Of a DNA stretch of 14,648 nt, positions 11,354-14,648 are shown piece after piece (positions within the stretch are counted from its first letter, which is position 1; every line of letters starts with the position of its first letter). The notes under the pieces are model-generated. The model saw only the letters and a program-made list of their open reading frames with translations, made no database searches and was not told the origin of the DNA. Location: NCBI GenBank assembly GCA_035524755.1, contig DATKOD010000011.1:1-14648 (forward strand), in the 5' to 3' direction. The translations under genes and the position numbers were made by a program. The stretch comes from JAGOPO01 sp035524755. Its GTDB lineage: Bacteria; Patescibacteriota; Minisyncoccia; 2-02-FULL-40-12; GWA2-44-9.

Positions 11354-11623
11354 TTAGGACCTCCTGAGGGCTGCCCGTTGAGCGGCGGCGAAGGATTGGA
11401 CCATTCTATACAGGGATGAGTTTTTGTCAACCCCTGCCCCCGCGTGGACGGTGACGTGCGCAGATTTATGAATCCTATGCTCCTGTAGCAATTTGTCAAC
11501 GGCGGTCAAGAGGACGTTATCCACATGGCCCTTCAGGGGGACGTCCGCGGGTATCCCGTCGAACGTCAGGCGAAGCGTATCGGGTCCGGCCATATCGATG
11601 GTCAGTTGGTGGTTCTCAGGCAT
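11354..11623 (-). CDS. Small protein resembling a degenerate TsaB N-terminal domain
   Basis: This 89-residue soluble protein is not firmly recognised. It begins with a beta-rich LTIDMAGPDTLRLTFDG stretch. A helix near 36-50 (NVLLTAVDKLLQEHRI) follows, then a strand (AHVTVHAGAG, 55-64) and a final helix rich in Ala and Arg. This order resembles the start of TsaB, the tRNA t6A partner of TsaD, where a 'LLP-x-ID-x-LL' helix precedes the GPGSFTGLR loop. Here that loop would be GAGVDKNSSLYR (62-73), so the family motif is largely lost and the second domain is absent. Its ATG overlaps the rodA stop by 8 nt, which suggests translational coupling. Codon use matches the neighbours, so the gene appears real. 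The TsaB link is an inference from pattern only. Confidence 0.75.
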   Translation of the reverse strand: MPENHQLTIDMAGPDTLRLTFDGIPADVPLKGHVDNVLLTAVDKLLQEHRIHKSAHVTVHAGAGVDKNSSLYRMVQSFAAAQRAALRRS

Positions 11624-12731
11624 GGCGGACGATGGATTGGACGATACCGAGCGCGACCGAGACCGACAACAGGTGACTTCCCCCGTACGACAGGAGCGTG
11701 AACGGGATACCGGTGATGGGAACGAGTCCGATGTTCACGGAAGCGCTGATGAACACATGCGCACCGATGACCGTCGCCACACCGACACAGAACAAGCGTG
11801 CGAAATTATTGGATGACGACTGTCCGACACGTAGAATCCGCCACACGATGAACCACATCAATCCGATGACGACGATGATGCCGACCAGACCGAACTGTTC
11901 CGCCAGTGCGGCGAACGCGAAGTCGTTATACGGCTCCGGAAGGAATCCCAACGTCGCCTGACTGCCATTGCCCAGACCCACGCCCCAGATCCCCCCTTCG
12001 CCGATGGCCGTACGCGACTGGATGATGTGGTACCCGTATCCTGACGGGTCCTTATACGGATCGATAAAGGCCAGGATGCGCTCCTTCTGGTACGGCGCCA
12101 ACGCCCAGATCCACGCCATATAGGCACCGATGAGGCCGACGATGACCAAGAGGAAGAGATGCCGTTTGTTGATGCCGACCGAGAGCAGCATGACAAACCA
12201 AAGGATGATGATGATGGCGGCGGAACCAAGATCCGGCTGAATGAGAACGATGATCGCCGGGACGGCGCAATAGAGTCCGGACGCCACGATGTGCCTGAAT
12301 TCCCCGATGTGCACGTGCCGCTGGGAGAAATACTTCGCCATCAGGATGACCATCACGAGCTTGACCAGTTCGGACGGTTCGAACTGGACGCCGCCGATGA
12401 CGATCCATGCGCGGATGTTCCTGATCTGCGCGAACCACAGCGTCGATGCGACCAACAGAAGGCTGACCGCATACAACACGAGCACTGGCCCGCGTGATCC
12501 CTTGAGCGCGCGATAATCGGCCGTTGAAACCGCGATCATCACTGCCAACCCAAGCAGCACGAGCACTATTTGCCGGTGGAACAATGACTGGTCGGCACCC
12601 CCGATGCCGTAGAGATTCACAATCGAAATCGCACCCATCAAGGTGACGGCGATCAGGAGCGGGAGGTCGATATGGGCGAACAGCGCCCGGAACCATGCAT
12701 TAATTCCCCTGAACCCGCTCGGGAGATCCAT
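11616..12731 (-). CDS. rodA: SEDS peptidoglycan glycosyltransferase, RodA/FtsW family
   Basis: SEDS proteins polymerise lipid II into glycan strands in the inner membrane; RodA serves elongation and FtsW division. With the ATG at 12731 the product has 371 residues, the usual RodA length, and about ten membrane helices. Family landmarks are RAWIVIGGVQFEPSELVK (107-124, with E121 and K124), QPDLGS (165-170, D167), IIQSRTAIGEGG (236-247), LPEPYND with the key Asp270, and the C-terminal NIGLVPITGIPFTLLSYGGS (333-352). Two motifs deviate: EPSE for QPSE and PYND for the common QHTD. A longer reading frame extends upstream to 12899, but that extension is low-complexity Arg/Ser sequence out of frame with the overlapping gene, so I reject it. 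The true start overlaps the upstream gene by 32 nt. No partner penicillin-binding protein is in the window. RodA is preferred over FtsW by length only. Confidence 0.93.
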   Translation of the reverse strand: MDLPSGFRGINAWFRALFAHIDLPLLIAVTLMGAISIVNLYGIGGADQSLFHRQIVLVLLGLAVMIAVSTADYRALKGSRGPVLVLYAVSLLLVASTLWFAQIRNIRAWIVIGGVQFEPSELVKLVMVILMAKYFSQRHVHIGEFRHIVASGLYCAVPAIIVLIQPDLGSAAIIIILWFVMLLSVGINKRHLFLLVIVGLIGAYMAWIWALAPYQKERILAFIDPYKDPSGYGYHIIQSRTAIGEGGIWGVGLGNGSQATLGFLPEPYNDFAFAALAEQFGLVGIIVVIGLMWFIVWRILRVGQSSSNNFARLFCVGVATVIGAHVFISASVNIGLVPITGIPFTLLSYGGSHLLSVSVALGIVQSIVRHA

Positions 12732-13512
12732 ACGTCTTGAGATAGTTCGCGTTGCTGAACAGATTCGTGCCGACAAATACCTGCGTGTTGACGGCACCGG
12801 GAACGGAGAACGGCCAGTCGAGCGTGATGCCCCGTGTCTCACCCGAGACCATGGTCCGCATGACCGTCGAGCCCGCACCGATGACCGTGCCCGAGGCATC
12901 TTCCAACAGCACCGTCACATCCACCTCATCGAAATCGAAACTGCTTTTGTTGGTGACCGTCGCCGTGTAGTGCGTACCAGCTGAACTGCTGGAGAGCATG
13001 TCTCCCCGGACCGCGAATTGTACCGTGCCCGCGGCTTGAACGGTCAGCGCCGCCCACTGTACCTGACTGGGATCAAATTGCAACGAAGCACTGGTCGGAC
13101 CCGCTGCGAGCGTGCCGAGCGGGAAGTCCAGATACTGCGGTTGTGCCGGGTTCACGTAGGTGAAGCCGGTGCGCGTGGCGACGTCAGCACCTGCAGCGTC
13201 TTTGACGTCCAGCAGGTATCCCACGCGGCTTGCACCGTAGATGCCGTTGGGATTCTCCAGGTGCGCCAGCGCGTCCCACGAGCCGTTGGCATTGTGAATG
13301 AGTTGCACGCCTTTATTGTCCAGTGGAAGTAGGACCGGCGGGCATGTGTTGCCGCACACGGCACCGCAATCTACGCCTTCTTCCCCGCCATTTTGCACGC
13401 CGTCGGTGCAGGTCGGTGCGGGGACCACGGCGCGGTATAAACCCCACACGATCGCACCGATGATCGCCAGAAAGAAGAGTCCGTACAAGAGTTGCTTGGA
13501 GAGTCGGTTCAC
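12700..13512 (-). CDS. Membrane-anchored envelope protein with Cys-rich motif and FxLyD-like domain
   Basis: This 270-residue protein has a short basic N-terminus, one membrane helix (about 8-28), and an extracytoplasmic remainder. Just after the helix is a motif with C35, C49, C53 and C57 (CTDGVQNGGEEGVDCG, then AVCGNTC). It matches the C-x-DG…N-x-x-E-x-G-x-DCG-x-x-C pattern seen in secreted and surface proteins. Residues of about 160-245 form a beta-rich region (ATVTNKSSFDFDEVDVTVLL, then DASGTVIGAG) typical of FxLyD-type immunoglobulin-like domains. The role is unknown; a place in wall assembly is inferred from overlap with rodA. The start is GTG at 13512, with no Shine-Dalgarno, and a possible extended -10 promoter ends 6 nt upstream. 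The four cysteines could form disulfides, a possible link to the VKOR encoded in this window. Confidence 0.85.
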   Translation of the reverse strand: MNRLSKQLLYGLFFLAIIGAIVWGLYRAVVPAPTCTDGVQNGGEEGVDCGAVCGNTCPPVLLPLDNKGVQLIHNANGSWDALAHLENPNGIYGASRVGYLLDVKDAAGADVATRTGFTYVNPAQPQYLDFPLGTLAAGPTSASLQFDPSQVQWAALTVQAAGTVQFAVRGDMLSSSSAGTHYTATVTNKSSFDFDEVDVTVLLEDASGTVIGAGSTVMRTMVSGETRGITLDWPFSVPGAVNTQVFVGTNLFSNANYLKTYGSPERVQGN

Positions 13513-13518
13513 GCGTCA

Positions 13519-13527
13519 ATTCTATCA
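13519..13527 (-). promoter_or_regulatory. Possible extended -10 promoter giving a leaderless GTG start
   Basis: The minus strand reads TGA then TAGAAT (13524-13519), a TGn extended -10, with only 6 nt (TGACGC) between it and the GTG start at 13512. A transcript starting at the normal distance would begin at or next to the GTG. No -35 fits, since the upstream sequence is the preceding terminator. Confidence 0.4.
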
Positions 13528-13528
13528 C

Positions 13529-13559
13529 AAAAAGAAAGAGACCCGCCTAGGCGGGTCTC
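13529..13559 (-). terminator. Strong intrinsic terminator after the 131-aa gene
   Basis: A perfect 22-nt palindrome (13538-13559) forms a GC-rich stem with arms GAGACCCGCC and GGCGGGTCTC. On the minus strand it is followed by TTTCTTTTT (13537-13529). It is the clearest intrinsic terminator in the window. The TAG stop of the 131-aa gene (13549-13547) lies at the apex. Confidence 0.9.
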
Positions 13560-13942
13560 CGGACGTTGAACCGATAGCTGAACGCGTTCCCCACGAGACG
13601 GATGAAGCGATCCACCACGACACCCACGTCCCAGAGCCTGGCGAACGGCAGTGCTCCCGGCACCCTGACGGGCTTGCCGAGCTCAGCAACCATCGCGGCG
13701 GGCGCGGTGTAGTACGCAGGACAGTCATCATCGTAGATGACGGCGTACAACGGATGACACGGACGGAACGGAATGCCGAGCCAAAAAGGGATGAGTTCCA
13801 GCGGCCGCAACTCGTACACCAGTTGCCAGCTACCCGGGTGCCGGTATGCGGCGCCCGTCGGGCTGTCGCCCAGGAAGTAGAACCCGTCCCACTCCTTGCA
13901 TTTTGAGTCGTAACGGCGCACCGACGTCTCCCACGACTGCAT
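13547..13942 (-). CDS. Uncharacterised 131-aa protein
   Basis: I do not recognise this protein. It is soluble by appearance, rich in aromatic residues (Trp at 4, 18, 39, 54 and 104), with cysteines at 15, 62 and 74 and an acidic YDDDC patch at 70-74. No signal peptide or obvious membrane helix is seen. Codon use is GC-biased like its neighbours, so it looks native. I chose the ATG at 13942: GGAGGT sits 3-4 nt upstream, while an in-frame TTG at 13957 lies ahead of that ribosome binding site. The gene is alone between the 5S rRNA and its own strong terminator, with a promoter-like sequence upstream, so it is probably a single-gene unit or an end passenger of rRNA transcription. Confidence 0.75.
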   Translation of the reverse strand: MQSWETSVRRYDSKCKEWDGFYFLGDSPTGAAYRHPGSWQLVYELRPLELIPFWLGIPFRPCHPLYAVIYDDDCPAYYTAPAAMVAELGKPVRVPGALPFARLWDVGVVVDRFIRLVGNAFSYRFNVRRPA

Positions 13943-13951
13943 ATGACCTCC

Positions 13952-13979
13952 AAACAAAATATACCACGCAAGGTGGTAT
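13952..13979 (-). terminator. Probable rRNA operon terminator after 5S
   Basis: On the minus strand ATACCAC pairs with GTGGTAT across a 5-nt loop (13979-13961), followed by ATTTTGTTT. It begins 17 nt after the 5S 3' end, the natural place for an rRNA terminator. The stem is 7 bp with three GC pairs, so it is of modest strength. It shares bases with a promoter-like sequence. Confidence 0.55.
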
Positions 13980-13986
13980 TAGTCAA
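13958..13986 (-). promoter_or_regulatory. Promoter for the 131-aa gene, overlapping a palindrome
   Basis: On the minus strand TTGACT (13986-13981) is separated by exactly 17 bp from TATATT (13963-13958), with TGG directly before the -10. Both boxes are five of six to consensus. The 17-bp spacer is nearly filled by the ATACCAC-N5-GTGGTAT inverted repeat, which could instead be an operator. The predicted start near 13951 leaves a leader of about 9 nt, with GGAGGT at its 5' end. Confidence 0.55.
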
Positions 13987-13995
13987 CATCGGTGC

Positions 13996-14115
13996 TGAAG
14001 TAAGGGGACGACCTACGTTCGCCCTGGAAAGGACTATCATGGGCCCTGCGGGATTTCACTTCCGTGTTCGGAAAGGGAACGGGTGGAGCACCCGCGGTAA
14101 AATCCCCTTGCTTCA
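13996..14115 (-). rRNA. rrf: 5S ribosomal RNA
   Basis: The minus strand carries the conserved 5S core CCGAACACGGAAGTGAAAT in a 120-nt unit whose ends pair to form helix I (TGAAGCAAGGGGA with TCCCCTTACTTCA, one C-A mismatch). Length and position directly after 23S are as expected. Mature ends may differ by 1-3 nt because the terminal stem continues into the flanks. Confidence 0.92.
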
Positions 14116-14192
14116 GGATCGATATCTTCGGAGTAATCAATGCATGAATCACCGCACCTGCGGCGCCCTCGGAGGGGCCGTGTGACAAAGTT
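14116..14192 (-). other. 23S-5S spacer
   Basis: This spacer of about 77 nt has no tRNA. Its part nearest 5S (14116-14123) continues the 5S terminal stem and probably belongs to a processing structure. Short GC-rich inverted segments lie in the middle (about 14158-14180). Confidence 0.7.
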
Positions 14193-14648
14193 GTGGATTC
14201 GGACACATTAGGAGCGCTCGGCTCAGGACCTTGCGGCCCGTACACCTGCGCCCTATCAACCTCGTAATCTTCGAGGAGTCCATAGGATCTAATCTTGTGG
14301 CCCGTTTCGCGCTTATATGCTTTCAGCGCTTATCGGAACCGTACATAGCTACCCCGCCGTGCTTTTGGCAAAACAGCGGGTACACCAGCGGTACGTTCGT
14401 CCCGGTCCTCTCGTACTAGGGACAACCCCACTCAAATCCTCACGCCCGCACCAGATAAGGACCAACCTGTCTCACGACGGTTTGAACCCAGCTCGCGTAC
14501 CCTTTTCATTGGCGAACAGCCAAACCCTTGGGGCCTTCTTCAGTCCCAGGATAGGGCGAGCCGACATCGAGGTGCCGAACCTTGGCGTCGCTGTGAACGC
14601 TCGGCCAAGACTAGCCTGTTATCCCCGGAGTAGCTTTTATCTGTTGAT
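14193..14648 (-). rRNA. rrl: 23S ribosomal RNA, 3' part
   Basis: The gene is cut by the window edge; about 456 nt of its 3' end are present, from roughly E. coli position 2422. The peptidyl transferase core GGGGATAACAGGC and CACCTCGATGTCGG are intact, as is the sarcin-ricin loop AGTACGAGAGGACC at 14417-14404. The 3' end is placed by alignment of CTAATG and the final GTCCGAATCC to the E. coli tail and could be off by a few bases. Helix 89 carries unusual bases, and the segment before GTTGATAGG is shorter than in E. coli. Confidence 0.95.

Noticed and set aside
11616..11618. Possible code 25 (UGA as glycine)
   Set aside because: rodA ends properly at TGA and all other genes are full length without in-frame TGA.
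12732..12899. Upstream extension of the rodA reading frame by 56 codons
   Set aside because: The extension is Arg/Ser-rich out-of-frame sequence within the FxLyD gene, and the ATG at 12731 gives the normal RodA length.
14116..14192. tRNA in the 23S-5S spacer
   Set aside because: The spacer has no cloverleaf or T-loop sequence.
13979..14419. Short open frames across 5S and 23S
   Set aside because: They lie within or across conserved rRNA on either strand.

Overview
The window looks like a housekeeping region from a GC-rich member of the Candidate Phyla Radiation (Patescibacteria), probably of parcubacterial type. The evidence is indirect. RpoB (1060 aa) and RpoC (1201 aa) are unusually compact. 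A stand-alone VKOR and a divergent DedA/VTT protein lie between ftsK and recA. A single-pass envelope protein carries a C-x-D-G…D-C-G cysteine motif beside rodA, as I recall from such genomes. UGA is used as a stop (rodA), so this is not the code-25 Absconditabacteria/Gracilibacteria lineage. The exact phylum cannot be fixed by eye.

Everything real is on the minus strand, so transcription runs from high to low coordinates. From the upstream end: the 3' part of a 23S rRNA gene (14648-14193), a short spacer, a 5S rRNA gene (14115-13996), and a hairpin that looks like both the rRNA terminator and the promoter of the next gene. Next come an orphan 131-aa gene ending inside a strong terminator (13942-13547), an envelope protein with an FxLyD-like domain (13512-12700), a RodA/FtsW-type SEDS glycosyltransferase overlapping it (12731-11616), and an 89-aa protein resembling a decayed TsaB N-terminal domain (11623-11354). 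A 175-nt GC-rich leader with hairpins precedes rpoB (11178-7996), which is followed after 8 nt by rpoC (7987-4382).

A weak terminator overlaps the rpoC stop. An extended -10 promoter then starts a tightly packed set: ftsK (4328-2121), VKOR (2111-1728), DedA/VTT (1723-1097) and recA (1068-1, complete, with its stop at the window edge). The layout therefore has three functional blocks: translation (rRNA), envelope growth and transcription (rodA to rpoC), and chromosome partition, membrane redox and recombination (ftsK to recA).

I see no mobile element, CRISPR array, prophage or tRNA. No wholly new multi-gene system is evident. The most unusual signals are small: a terminator/promoter overlap after 5S, an rpoB ribosome binding site inside a hairpin, extended -10 promoters placed so close to start codons that transcripts would be nearly leaderless, base changes in 23S helix 89 next to the peptidyl transferase centre, and the two uncharacterised small proteins.
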